The translations under genes and the position numbers were made by a program. From Thiobacillus sp. 65-29 (GTDB taxonomy: Bacteria > Pseudomonadota > Gammaproteobacteria > Burkholderiales > Thiobacillaceae), in the NCBI GenBank assembly GCA_001899775.1, contig MKWN01000026.1, positions 16,267 to 80,266 on the forward strand: a stretch of DNA of 64,000 bases. Direction: 5' to 3'. Numbering within the stretch: position 1 is the stretch's first letter; every line of letters begins with the position of its first letter. Below the pieces are notes generated by a model that was given only the letters and a program-made list of their open reading frames with translations, did not search any database and was not told the origin of the DNA. Shown piece after piece: positions 39,243 to 46,883 of this stretch.

Positions 39243-40154
39243 ATGCTCAACTTCAAGCATCTGCTCTATTTCCGTACCGTCGCGAAAACCGGCGCCGTCA
39301 ACCGCGCCGCGGAAAAGCTGCACTTGACGCCGCAGACACTGTCCGGGCAGATCGGCGCGCTCGAGGCGCGTCTGGGCACACCGCTGTTTCGCCGCAGCGG
39401 GCGGCGGCTGGAGCTGACCGACGCCGGGCGCATGGCGCTCGCCTACGCCGACGAGATATTCCAGGTCGGCGCCGAGCTCGAGGATGCGCTCGCCAACCGT
39501 GCCGGCACGCTGCGCGCACCGTTTCGCGTGGGCGTCGCCGACGCCGTGCCCAAGAGCATCGCCCATCAGTTGATCGCACCCGGGCTCACGCTCGACGAGC
39601 CGGTCCGCCTGGTGTGCCGGGAAAACCGCCTGGAGCGTCTGGTCGCCGATCTGGCGATCCACCGTCTCGACATGGTGCTGGCCGACCGCCCGCTGCCGCC
39701 CAACACGGACGTGCGCGGCTACAGCCACCTGCTCGGCGAGTGCGGAATCGGCTTTTTCGCCGTACCGACGCTTGCCGAGCAGTGGCCGGGGGGCTTTCCA
39801 CGCTGCCTCGACGCGGCGCCGCTGTTGCTGCCGGGCGAGGAGAGCGCACTGCGCGCACCCTTGCTGCGCTGGCTGGAACGCCAGGGCGTGACGCCAACGG
39901 TGGTCGGCGAGTTCGACGACAGCGCCCTGATGCATGCCTTTGGCGCCGCGGGCGCCGGGGTGTTCCCGGTGCCGATGACGCACGAGGTGGCGGCGGCCCT
40001 GCCGCCCGGTCTGGTGCTGTTGGGCGAGACGCAGGAGGTGCGCGAGCGCTTCTTCGCCATCTCGGTGGAGCGCCGTCTGCGCCACCCCGCCGTACGGGCG
40101 ATCAGCGAAGCGGCGCGGCTGACGCTGTTCGGGCGTCCGCCCGCCAGAATCTGA
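39243..40154 (+). CDS. LysR-family regulator, NhaR-like
   Basis: A 303-residue LysR-type regulator. The N-terminal winged helix-turn-helix (LNFKHLLYFRTVAKTGAVNRAAEKLHLTPQTLS-type; residues 2-35) has the pattern of NhaR, which responds to sodium/alkaline stress. The C-terminal effector domain (about 95-300) includes GVADAVPKSIAHQL and LADRPLPP, also typical of NhaR. The ATG at 39243 is supported by the family N-terminus. The identity as NhaR is from memory of the family. Confidence 0.82.
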   Translation: MLNFKHLLYFRTVAKTGAVNRAAEKLHLTPQTLSGQIGALEARLGTPLFRRSGRRLELTDAGRMALAYADEIFQVGAELEDALANRAGTLRAPFRVGVADAVPKSIAHQLIAPGLTLDEPVRLVCRENRLERLVADLAIHRLDMVLADRPLPPNTDVRGYSHLLGECGIGFFAVPTLAEQWPGGFPRCLDAAPLLLPGEESALRAPLLRWLERQGVTPTVVGEFDDSALMHAFGAAGAGVFPVPMTHEVAAALPPGLVLLGETQEVRERFFAISVERRLRHPAVRAISEAARLTLFGRPPARI

Positions 40155-40167
40155 GCGGATGCACCGG

Positions 40168-40611
40168 TCATGCGTCGGGACGTTGCGCGGCGCGGGCGCG
40201 TTCGGCCGCGTGTTGCGGGGACAGGATGCGAAAGGGCAGGCGGCCACGCCCCGCGAGTTTCAGCAGGGCGCGATCCTTGCTCACCAGCACGCGCGCACCC
40301 GCGTGGACCGCGAGGTCGAGGAATTTCTGGTCGTCGGCGTCGCGGCAGTGCGGCAGGTCCACGACCGGCGGCGCTTCGATACACGGCGCCAGCGCGCGGT
40401 AGCGCGCCAGCAGCGCCTGCTGCGACGGCAGCGTGAGGCCGAATTCCGGATAGCCGAGCACGCGCTGCAACTCCTCCAGCGTCGCCGCACTCGCGCGGCA
40501 CTCGATGCGTCCCGTCTCCAGGGCGTGCCGGATCGGCAGTGCCCGCGGATCGGCAAAATGCAGCAGGTCGAGGACGACGTTGGTGTCGAGCACCCACACC
40601 GGTTTAGTCAA
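40168..40611 (-). CDS. PIN-domain protein (putative RNase)
   Basis: A 147-residue PIN domain. The first acidic residue is in VWVLDTNVVLDLL (about residue 9), and the later cluster is HCRDADDQKFLDLAVHAGA (about residue 90) with LVSKDRAL. This resembles the COG1569-type putative toxin family. No antitoxin gene is next to it. The start is TTG 40611, created at the junction with the inserted element; in the reconstructed empty site the same TTG overlaps the thioredoxin stop. It converges with the LysR gene. Confidence 0.75.
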   Translation of the reverse strand: MTKPVWVLDTNVVLDLLHFADPRALPIRHALETGRIECRASAATLEELQRVLGYPEFGLTLPSQQALLARYRALAPCIEAPPVVDLPHCRDADDQKFLDLAVHAGARVLVSKDRALLKLAGRGRLPFRILSPQHAAERARAAQRPDA

Positions 40612-40846
40612 CCTAAAAACCGCAGTTGGACGCGCCCGATGGTGCGTCGGATCGCGTGCCTGCCGCGAAGCAACGACGCCGCAGACCGGGGTCTGCAAGG
40701 AGGCGCGACAAAGGCAGGTGCGTGAGCCGGCGTGCCAGCGGGTGCGTAGCGGTCTCACCCAACAGGTGAAGGTGAATGAAGCCTGAAGGTTCAGCGTTCA
40801 TGCGATGTTCGCAAGGGAATGGAGCGGTCAACTGCGGTTTTTAGGT
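40611..40846. mobile_element. 236-bp MITE-like element with terminal inverted repeats and TCA duplication
   Basis: The element begins ACCTAAAAACCGCAGTTG and ends with the exact reverse complement of that 18-mer (40829-40846), and it is flanked by direct TCA repeats (40608-40610 and 40847-40849). Inside are several perfect small hairpins: 40681-40696 (GCAGACC arms), 40755-40769 (TCACC/GGTGA) and 40783-40794 (CTGAA/TTCAG). Removing one TCA and the element restores a sensible overlap of the thioredoxin and PIN genes. It carries no transposase; a 72-codon minus-strand frame (40613-40831) spans nearly all of it. I do not recognise the family. Confidence 0.72.
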
Positions 40847-41208
40847 TCAATATGCGTATGCTCGGCGATGAACTCGCGTACCCAGTGTTCCGGCTTGGCG
40901 CTGGCGAAACGGCCGACGATCTCGCCGTCGACGAACAGCAGCACCGTGGGGAAGCCGCGCAGGTTGTAGCGCCCGGCCAGCTTCATGTTGTCGCCTTCGT
41001 CGACCTCGACCTTGGCCATGCGGATGCGCCCGGCGTGGTGCGCGATGACGCGTTCGAGCACGGGGGTGAGCGCCTTGCACGGCGGGCACCAGTCGGCCCA
41101 GAAATCGACCAGGATAGGCTGCGTGCGCGAGGCCTCGATGACGTCGCGGTCGAAGTGCTCGAGGTGGGTGTCGAAAATGAGGTCGGAAGCGGCGTACAAC
41201 GGAGTCAT
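40828..41208 (-). CDS. Thioredoxin family protein
   Basis: A 126-residue thioredoxin with the active site FWADWCPPCKAL (about residue 40; CPPC instead of CGPC) and the cis-Pro segment GFPTVLLFVDG. No signal peptide, so it is cytoplasmic. The last codons (EPKNRS and stop) are supplied by the terminal repeat of the inserted element; the reconstructed ancestral end is HID followed by TAA. A 20-residue N-terminal extension precedes the thioredoxin fold. Confidence 0.88.
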   Translation of the reverse strand: MTPLYAASDLIFDTHLEHFDRDVIEASRTQPILVDFWADWCPPCKALTPVLERVIAHHAGRIRMAKVEVDEGDNMKLAGRYNLRGFPTVLLFVDGEIVGRFASAKPEHWVREFIAEHTHIEPKNRS

Positions 41209-41301
41209 GGCGAAGCGGTAACGACGGAAACAACCTTCTATTGTGCCTCAAGCCGGCTATCCTGAAGTGGATCGAGTATTGGGTTTGAGCCTGGACCAAA
41301 G

Positions 41302-41736
41302 ATGGAAGAACGTTTTTATCGCGTACACCCCATCGCGCGCCTGCCGGGCACGCTGCCGGCAACGACCTACAATCTCGCGCACACGCTGCGGGTTCATGCC
41401 GGTAAATGCCTGTTCGTGCCGATCCGCAGCATGCAGTACATGGCGGTGCTCGATGCCGAGGAATTCATTTTCGTCGACAGCCAGAACCGCGCATGGGTCG
41501 AACTGGCGTGGCAGCATTTCCGTCCGCAGGCGCGCGCCGCGCTCGACGATTCGGTGCCCTTCGAAGTGGTGCACTATCTGCCGCGGGCGGCGGAAACCAT
41601 GCGGCGCCTGCCGGGTGAGTTCCTCAAGGCCTTGCGCCTGCTCGATCAGCGCCTGAAGCCGGACACCCCTGCCAGCGTGCTCGATCTGAGCGGTCGCCTG
41701 CCGCATCCGGACCCCGGCGCGGGATCGGGGACGTGA
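41302..41736 (+). CDS. Protein of unknown function (144 aa)
   Basis: I do not recognise this product. It is soluble, without signal peptide or membrane segments, with a mixed alpha/beta look: residues 1-75 contain beta-prone stretches (KCLFVPIRSMQYMAVLDAEEFIFVD) and residues 100-130 are helical. The frame has codon use like its neighbours and starts with an ATG. It is divergent from the thioredoxin gene and converges on the UspA-like/SulP module, with a REP-like hairpin after its stop. Confidence 0.6.
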   Translation: MEERFYRVHPIARLPGTLPATTYNLAHTLRVHAGKCLFVPIRSMQYMAVLDAEEFIFVDSQNRAWVELAWQHFRPQARAALDDSVPFEVVHYLPRAAETMRRLPGEFLKALRLLDQRLKPDTPASVLDLSGRLPHPDPGAGSGT

Positions 41737-41757
41737 ACATTTGCCACGTCGGACTCC

Positions 41758-41783
41758 CGTAGGTCGGGCTTCAGCCCGACATG
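41758..41783. repeat. REP-like hairpin
   Basis: GTCGGGCT (41764-41771) pairs perfectly with AGCCCGAC (41774-41781) with a two-base loop, preceded by CGTAG. This GTAGGTCGGGCTTCAGCCCGAC type is a common dispersed palindrome in proteobacteria and here sits between convergent genes, where it may also act as a terminator or stabiliser. Confidence 0.65.
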
Positions 41784-41838
41784 CATCCCGTTGCGTGCAG
41801 AGACGGTCGAGAGATACCGGGAAAATCCAGGATCTGGA

Positions 41839-42345
41839 TCAATCAACGCATCGTTGGACGCGTCCCGCCGACACCCGCATCCCGCGCCCCGCCAGCAGCC
41901 CGAAGACGCCGGCCAGCCAGGTGTGCCATCCACGCCCGCCGTGACGCCGGCCTGCCGACAATACGAGTACGTCGTGCGGGCCGTCCACGCCGGCCGGTTC
42001 CTCGCCAGTCACGACGAGGTCGGGCGGCAGTCGCCGGATGTGCCGGGTGAAACCCTGTCTGTGCGGGCCGTAGCGGGTATGGCAGCACGCTTCACCCGCG
42101 CCCAGGCTGGCGGCGAGAAATTCCAGACGGCGCAGCGCGGCGGCTTCCAGGGTGCGCGCTGCCTCGGCGCTGCTGTGGCGTGAATAGCCGCCATCGAGTG
42201 CACCGTCCGGCTCGATGAGATGGAGCAAATCCAGTTGCGCGCGGTTGAGGCGCGCAAGGAGAAGCGCCTTCTCGACGACGATGCTGTCGCGGGCGTCGAA
42301 GCGCACCAGGGCAAGGATGCGGCGGTAAGGGTGCAGTTCAGGCAT
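41839..42345 (-). CDS. Small UspA-like protein paired with SulP transporter (paralogue 1)
   Basis: A 168-residue protein with a Usp/HUP-like beginning: MPELHPYRRILALVRFDARDS, then an alanine/leucine-rich helix and LDLLHLIEPDGALDGGYS. It is a close paralogue of the product at 46299-46790 along its whole length. The classical UspA ATP-binding G-2x-G-9x-G(S/T) motif is absent, so nucleotide binding is doubtful. Its start overlaps the end of the SulP gene by eight bases, implying co-translation and a role with the transporter, perhaps regulatory. The C-terminal 40 residues are basic and hydrophobic. Confidence 0.75.
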   Translation of the reverse strand: MPELHPYRRILALVRFDARDSIVVEKALLLARLNRAQLDLLHLIEPDGALDGGYSRHSSAEAARTLEAAALRRLEFLAASLGAGEACCHTRYGPHRQGFTRHIRRLPPDLVVTGEEPAGVDGPHDVLVLSAGRRHGGRGWHTWLAGVFGLLAGRGMRVSAGRVQRCVD

Positions 42346-44152
42346 GGGACAGGGGCCTTAGCAGGATGTCGGGAACAGGAGTCTGCGGCGCGGCGACGCC
42401 CTGACATTCGCGGAAGATGCGCGCCTGACAGGTGCGGCAGACGGCCGGATCGAGTCGCTTGTGAATTGCCGCGATCGCCTCGGTCTTGGAGTCGAAGATG
42501 TTGGCGCCACCGATGTGTTTGAGTGCGCCGCTTTCCGCAAGCTGCTCCTGCACCGTGTCCTTCATCCGGATGAAATACAGGCCGCCGCCTTCGTTGCGCC
42601 GGCGGTCGGCCTCCTCGGCGAGGTAGTGGGCGCCGGCGAGATCGACGAAGTTGATCGCGTGCGCGACCACCGCCACGTGCTTCTGACCGGGCGCGGCCTG
42701 ATCCTGCTGGGCCAGGGTTTCGCGAATGTGCGAGGTGGCGCCGAAGAACAGCGAGCCGTCGATGCGTACGAAACGCAGTTGCGGGCATTGCGCCACGCCC
42801 TGCGCATCGGTGAAATGGCGCTTGCGGTGATGCGGGTCGGGCGCGCGTACGCGCACCTGCGGCTTGGAGGTGCGCGACAGGTAGATCGCCAGCGAGGCCA
42901 GCACGCCGATGATGATGGCTTCCTCCAGGGTGAGGAACAGCGTCGCCGCGAAGGTGGCGGCCATGATCGCCGTTTCCTGGCGGCTGCTGCGGATGGTGTG
43001 GATGATTTCTTCGAAGTCGATCAGGCCCCACGCCACCAGGAACAGAATGCCCGCCATCGCGGCGTTCGGCAGGTACTGCGCCCAGGGCGCGACGAACAAC
43101 ACCAGCACCACCAGGAATACCCCGGCGAGCATGGCCGCCACCGGCGTCTTCGCCCCGGCGGCGTAGTTGACGCCGCTGCGGTTGAACGAACCGGTGGCGA
43201 CGTAACCGGAGAAGAATGCACCGGCAAGATTGGACAGGCCCTGACCGACGAATTCCTGGTTGCCGTCGACGTGCTGCCCCGAACGCGCGGCGAGCGCCCG
43301 CGCGATGGACACCGCTTCGGTCAGCGCCAGCAGGGTGACGGCGATCACGCCGGAGGCGACCGCGCGGATGCTTTCCGCGTCGAGGGCCGGCATGGACAGC
43401 GGCGGCAGGCTCGCGGGCAGTGCGCCAACCGCCGGCAGCTCGACGCCCAGCCAGGCGGCGAGCACGGCACCGCCGATCGCACCACCCAGCATGGCGACGA
43501 TCATGTAGGGCAGCCTCGGTGCCCAGCGCTTGACGGCGATACCGAGCAGCAGCGTGAACAGGCCGGTGGCGACGATCGCGACGTTGATCTCGTCCATGCG
43601 CGTGAAGGCATGCGTCCAGGTGTCGGCGAAGGACGCCCCGCGCGGGATCGCCTGACCGGTGAAATGCTTGACCTGGTTGGTGGCGATGAGAATGGCCGCG
43701 CCGGCAGTGAAGCCGGTCACCACCGAGTGCGAGATGAAATTCACCAGGGTGCCGAGCTTGGCGAGCCCCATGACGATCTGGATCGCGCCGACCATGAAGG
43801 TCAGCGTCAGCGCGAGGCGCACGTATTCCGCGCTGCCGGGCTCGGCGTGCGGCGAAAGGACGGAAAAGAGCACGATCGACGCCGCGGTGGTCGGTCCGGA
43901 CACGAGGTGCCAGCTCGAACCGAACAGGGCGGCGATGATGGCCGGCACCATGCCGGCGTAGAGGCCGTATTCCGGCGGCATGCCGGCGATGGTGGCGAAT
44001 GCCACCCCCTGCGGCAACGCGACCAGCGCGCCGGTGAGACCGGCCATGGCGTCGACGCGCAGGGTGTCGCGATTGACCCGTGGCCACCACAGGAGAAAGG
44101 CAGTGAAGGGGCGAAGCCAGGTGGGCAGGTTGACGGAAGCAGGTTGGGACAT
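42338..44152 (-). CDS. SulP family anion transporter (SulP-1)
   Basis: The 604-residue protein has a SulP membrane domain (about residues 15-430) with ALPQGVAFATIAGMPPEYGLYAG and NQEFVGQGLSNLAGAFFSGYVATGSFNRSGVN motifs, and a cytoplasmic STAS domain (about 455-560). SulP proteins carry sulfate, bicarbonate or other anions. The C-terminal tail carries C572, C575 and C583, an unusual cysteine cluster. The gene lies downstream of an OmpR-type two-component system on the same strand. Three direct repeats lie just upstream, and the UspA-like gene overlaps its end. Confidence 0.92.
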   Translation of the reverse strand: MSQPASVNLPTWLRPFTAFLLWWPRVNRDTLRVDAMAGLTGALVALPQGVAFATIAGMPPEYGLYAGMVPAIIAALFGSSWHLVSGPTTAASIVLFSVLSPHAEPGSAEYVRLALTLTFMVGAIQIVMGLAKLGTLVNFISHSVVTGFTAGAAILIATNQVKHFTGQAIPRGASFADTWTHAFTRMDEINVAIVATGLFTLLLGIAVKRWAPRLPYMIVAMLGGAIGGAVLAAWLGVELPAVGALPASLPPLSMPALDAESIRAVASGVIAVTLLALTEAVSIARALAARSGQHVDGNQEFVGQGLSNLAGAFFSGYVATGSFNRSGVNYAAGAKTPVAAMLAGVFLVVLVLFVAPWAQYLPNAAMAGILFLVAWGLIDFEEIIHTIRSSRQETAIMAATFAATLFLTLEEAIIIGVLASLAIYLSRTSKPQVRVRAPDPHHRKRHFTDAQGVAQCPQLRFVRIDGSLFFGATSHIRETLAQQDQAAPGQKHVAVVAHAINFVDLAGAHYLAEEADRRRNEGGGLYFIRMKDTVQEQLAESGALKHIGGANIFDSKTEAIAAIHKRLDPAVCRTCQARIFRECQGVAAPQTPVPDILLRPLSHA

Positions 44153-44165
44153 CGCGGATCGGGCT

Positions 44166-44240
44166 GGTCAGGGAAACACTGACCTATATATCCCGAACCG
44201 CGTGATCGGCGCGTCAAGCACGCGTCAGAATAACGTCAAG
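44166..44240 (-). promoter_or_regulatory. Three 11-bp-period direct repeats, -10-like box and leader hairpin before SulP-1
   Basis: CGTCAAG (44212-44218), CGTCAGA (44223-44229) and CGTCAAG (44234-44240) are spaced exactly 11 bases apart, the spacing used by OmpR/PhoB-type regulators. On the transcribed strand they read CTTGACG and lead towards a TATATA box (about 44185-44190). A GGTCAG/CTGACC inverted repeat (44166-44184) lies in the presumed leader. The same repeats occur before the regulator gene at 46240-46257. Confidence 0.65.
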
Positions 44241-45501
44241 GTTTGTCGAACTTCAGGACTGCGCGGGTACCCTGCCCCTCGGTGCTGTCGAGCGTGACCG
44301 ACCAGCCGTAGCGGTCGCAGATCTTGCGTACCAGCGACAAGCCGATGCCGGCGCCCTCGCTGTGCGCACCCTTGTAGTGACGCTGGAACACCTTGTCGAG
44401 CGCCTCGCGCGGGATGCCAAGGCCGGTATCCTCGATGGCGAGCGTGCCGGCGGCAAGGTGCACGCGCACATGGCCCTGTTCGGTATAGGTGAAACTGTTG
44501 CGCAGCAGGTTGGCGACGACGATGGCGAGCAGATTGGCGTCGGCGGCGACGCGCGGGTGCGCGTCGAATTCCAGGCGCACATCGACCGGGCGTGTGCCCA
44601 GCAGATGCCGGTGTTTATCCACCGACTCTTCGAGGAGTGCGGCGAGATCGACCGGTTCGCGTCGCTCGTCGTCGCGCTCGCGCGCCATCGCCAGCAATGC
44701 GGTGGACAGGTCGGCCATGTCCGCCGCGCCGCGCTCGATGCGCTCGATGCGCTGGCGGTCCTTCGGCGGGCGCGTGGCGTCGGCGAGCAGCACTTCCGCC
44801 GCGCCGCGAATCACCGCGATGGGTGTGCGCAATTCGTGCGAGACGTCGGCGGTGAAGGCGCGCTCGCGGTCGATGAAGCTCGCCAGGCGCTCGAACGCCT
44901 GTTCGAAGGCGTGCGCCAGCTCGCCCACCTCGTCGTGCGGGAAATCCCCGGTGAACGGCTCGGGGTGCGCGTCCGGCCGCACGGTGCGCACCCGCCGCGC
45001 CAGTTCCTTCACCGGTTCGATCACCCGCTCGGCGAGCCACAGCGCCAGGGCGCCGGACAGCAGCGTCATCAGCGTGACGAAGGTAGCGAGATAGAGAATG
45101 AGACCGGCCTGCTTCTTGCGGAAATAGGTTTCGTTGTAGAGCAGGAAATAGCGGCTGCCGTCGCGCTCGGCGATGGCGACACGGTAGAACACATCGTCGA
45201 GGCGGATTTCGTGCATGCCCTGCGGCAATCGGGTGATTGCTGCGGGCGGCGGCGCTTCGCCGGCGCGCCCCGGCAGCGCATAGCCGAGCAGTGTGGCGGT
45301 CGACGGCGGGTGCGAGTCCGGATTGCGGCTGCGACGCGCCAGATAGTCCTGGATTTCCGCTTTCAGCGTTTCGTCGATGAGGCGCTCGCCGGCGTCGCGC
45401 ACTCCGAGATAGAGGCCGAAGGCCGCGACCAGGCTGATGATGCCGCCGGTCACGGCGAACGCCGTGGCGACGCGAAAACGCAGGCTGCGGCTAAAGCGCA
45501 T
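44236..45501 (-). CDS. Sensor histidine kinase of an OmpR-type system
   Basis: A 421-residue membrane kinase: helix 1 (about 10-32), periplasmic domain (about 33-158), helix 2 (about 160-182), HAMP, HisKA with the phospho-acceptor His in TADVSHELRTPIAVIRG (about residue 242), and HATPase_c with NLLRNSFTYT, DTGLGIP and GAGIGLSLV. The ATG at 45501 overlaps the regulator's 3' end by 11 bases. The periplasmic domain is not recognised, so the signal is unknown; the SulP gene downstream suggests an anion-related cue. Confidence 0.92.
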   Translation of the reverse strand: MRFSRSLRFRVATAFAVTGGIISLVAAFGLYLGVRDAGERLIDETLKAEIQDYLARRSRNPDSHPPSTATLLGYALPGRAGEAPPPAAITRLPQGMHEIRLDDVFYRVAIAERDGSRYFLLYNETYFRKKQAGLILYLATFVTLMTLLSGALALWLAERVIEPVKELARRVRTVRPDAHPEPFTGDFPHDEVGELAHAFEQAFERLASFIDRERAFTADVSHELRTPIAVIRGAAEVLLADATRPPKDRQRIERIERGAADMADLSTALLAMARERDDERREPVDLAALLEESVDKHRHLLGTRPVDVRLEFDAHPRVAADANLLAIVVANLLRNSFTYTEQGHVRVHLAAGTLAIEDTGLGIPREALDKVFQRHYKGAHSEGAGIGLSLVRKICDRYGWSVTLDSTEGQGTRAVLKFDKP

Positions 45502-46192
45502 CGGGTGCGGCGATGCGGTAACCGATGCCGCGCACGGTGTGGATGAGCGGTGCCTCGTGTGCGCCGTCCACCGCCGCGCGCAGCGTGTGCATGTGCGAAC
45601 GCAGGGCGTCCGAATCGGGCGGCGCCTCGCCCCATACCGCGCGTTCCAGCTCGTCGCGTCGAACCACGCGCGGCGCGGCACGCATCAGGGTTTCCAGCAG
45701 CTTGAGCGGGGTGGGCGAGAGCGCGATGACGCGGCTGCCGCGGCGCGCGCGCACCAGCGCCGGGTCGAATTCCAGATCGCCCACCCGCAGCACGGACGGG
45801 GTCATCGCGCTTTTCGAGCGGCGCACCAGCGCCTGCAGACGCGCTTCGAGTTCGCGCAGCGCGAAGGGCTTGAGCACGTAGTCGTCGGCGCCGCATTCGA
45901 GGCCCGCCACGCGGTCGTCGAGCGCGTCGCGCGCGGTGAGCATGAGGACCGGCGTGCTGCGCCGCGCCTCTTCACGATACTTGCGGCACAGCGTGAAGCC
46001 ATCCATCCCCGGCAGCACGATGTCGAGCACGATGGCATCGTAGTCGTGGGTGACCGCCAGGTGCAGCCCGGTGATGCCGTCGCCCGCGACATCGGCGACA
46101 TGACCCTTGGCCTCGAGAAAGTCGCACACGTTGGCGGCGAGGTCGGGGTTGTCCTCGATGACGAGGATGTGCAGGGGGCCTTGCAAGGTCAT
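45491..46192 (-). CDS. OmpR-family response regulator
   Basis: A 233-residue regulator with a receiver domain (residues 7-120; EDNPDLA, phospho-acceptor Asp in DAIVLDIVLPGMDG near residue 55, Lys in YVLKPFAL) and a C-terminal winged-helix Trans_reg_C domain (about 135-228). The kinase gene overlaps its end. Two CGTCAAG copies at 11-bp spacing lie 48-65 bases upstream of its ATG, suggesting it controls its own operon and the SulP gene. Confidence 0.93.
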   Translation of the reverse strand: MTLQGPLHILVIEDNPDLAANVCDFLEAKGHVADVAGDGITGLHLAVTHDYDAIVLDIVLPGMDGFTLCRKYREEARRSTPVLMLTARDALDDRVAGLECGADDYVLKPFALRELEARLQALVRRSKSAMTPSVLRVGDLEFDPALVRARRGSRVIALSPTPLKLLETLMRAAPRVVRRDELERAVWGEAPPDSDALRSHMHTLRAAVDGAHEAPLIHTVRGIGYRIAAPDAL

Positions 46193-46239
46193 GACGGCGG
46201 CAAAAAGTCGTGAAACCGCCGTCAGTGTAGGCCATCCTC

Positions 46240-46257
46240 CGTCAAGAAAACGTCAAG
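46240..46257 (-). promoter_or_regulatory. Paired CGTCAAG direct repeats upstream of the OmpR-type regulator
   Basis: CGTCAAG occurs at 46240-46246 and 46251-46257, an exact 11-base period, in the only non-coding region upstream of the regulator gene. The same heptamer at the same period precedes SulP-1. A related CGTCAGT lies at 46220-46226. This is likely the binding site of the regulator encoded at 45491-46192. Confidence 0.6.
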
Positions 46258-46298
46258 ACCGAAATCCCAGGCCGCTCCCGGCCCCTGATCCCTGATCC

Positions 46299-46790
46299 CT
46301 ACCCCCGCCAGAACAGGGTGTGCGCCCGCAACAGGGGACGCGTGCCGAACAGCCCCATCAGCAGGTCCCGCAGCCGCCCGCCGCGCGGCGGCCTGGGGGC
46401 CGAGAGCACCAGCACGTCGTGCGGCCCGTCGACATAGTCCGACGGCTCGCCGACCACGACGAGGTCGGGTTGCGCGGCCGCGACATGGCGCTGGAAGGCC
46501 TGCCGGGGCGGGCCGTACACGGCGGTACAGCGCGCTTCCCCGGCACCGAGATGCGCCGCGAGGAAATCCAGCCGCCGCAGCGCGGCGGCTTCGAGCGCCC
46601 GCGCGGCGACCTCGGTGCCGCCCCGGGTATAGCCGCCGTCGAGCGCGCCATCGGGTTCGATCAGGTGTAGAAAATCGAGCTGGGCGCGATTCAGGCGTGC
46701 CAGCAGCAGGGCCTTCTCGGCTGTGACGCCGTCCGTCGCGTCGAAGCGGATCAGGGCAAGTATCCGTCGGTAAGGCTTTAGCTCAGGCAT
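46299..46790 (-). CDS. Small UspA-like protein paired with SulP transporter (paralogue 2)
   Basis: A 163-residue paralogue of the protein at 41839-42345, sharing PELxPYRRILALxRFDA, EKALLLARLNRAQLDxLHLIEPDGALDGGY and GPHDVLVLSA. The ATG at 46790 is chosen because GGAGG lies five bases before it and the N-terminus then matches the paralogue; a GTG at 46796 is possible. Like its paralogue it lacks the standard UspA ATP motif. It follows the SulP-2 gene by about 90 bases on the same strand and ends before the OmpR-type system. Confidence 0.75.
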   Translation of the reverse strand: MPELKPYRRILALIRFDATDGVTAEKALLLARLNRAQLDFLHLIEPDGALDGGYTRGGTEVAARALEAAALRRLDFLAAHLGAGEARCTAVYGPPRQAFQRHVAAAQPDLVVVGEPSDYVDGPHDVLVLSAPRPPRGGRLRDLLMGLFGTRPLLRAHTLFWRG

Positions 46791-46883
46791 GGGCACCTCC
46801 GCGTCAGTACGTCAGGATCGTTCATTCTGGCACACGCCGGCCGGGCCTTCACGCTGGGCGTGCGGACCCCGGCAGGACTGCGC

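Noticed and set aside
40168..41208. Toxin-antitoxin pair for the PIN-domain gene
   Set aside because: No antitoxin-like gene is adjacent; the former neighbour in the reconstructed empty site is a thioredoxin.
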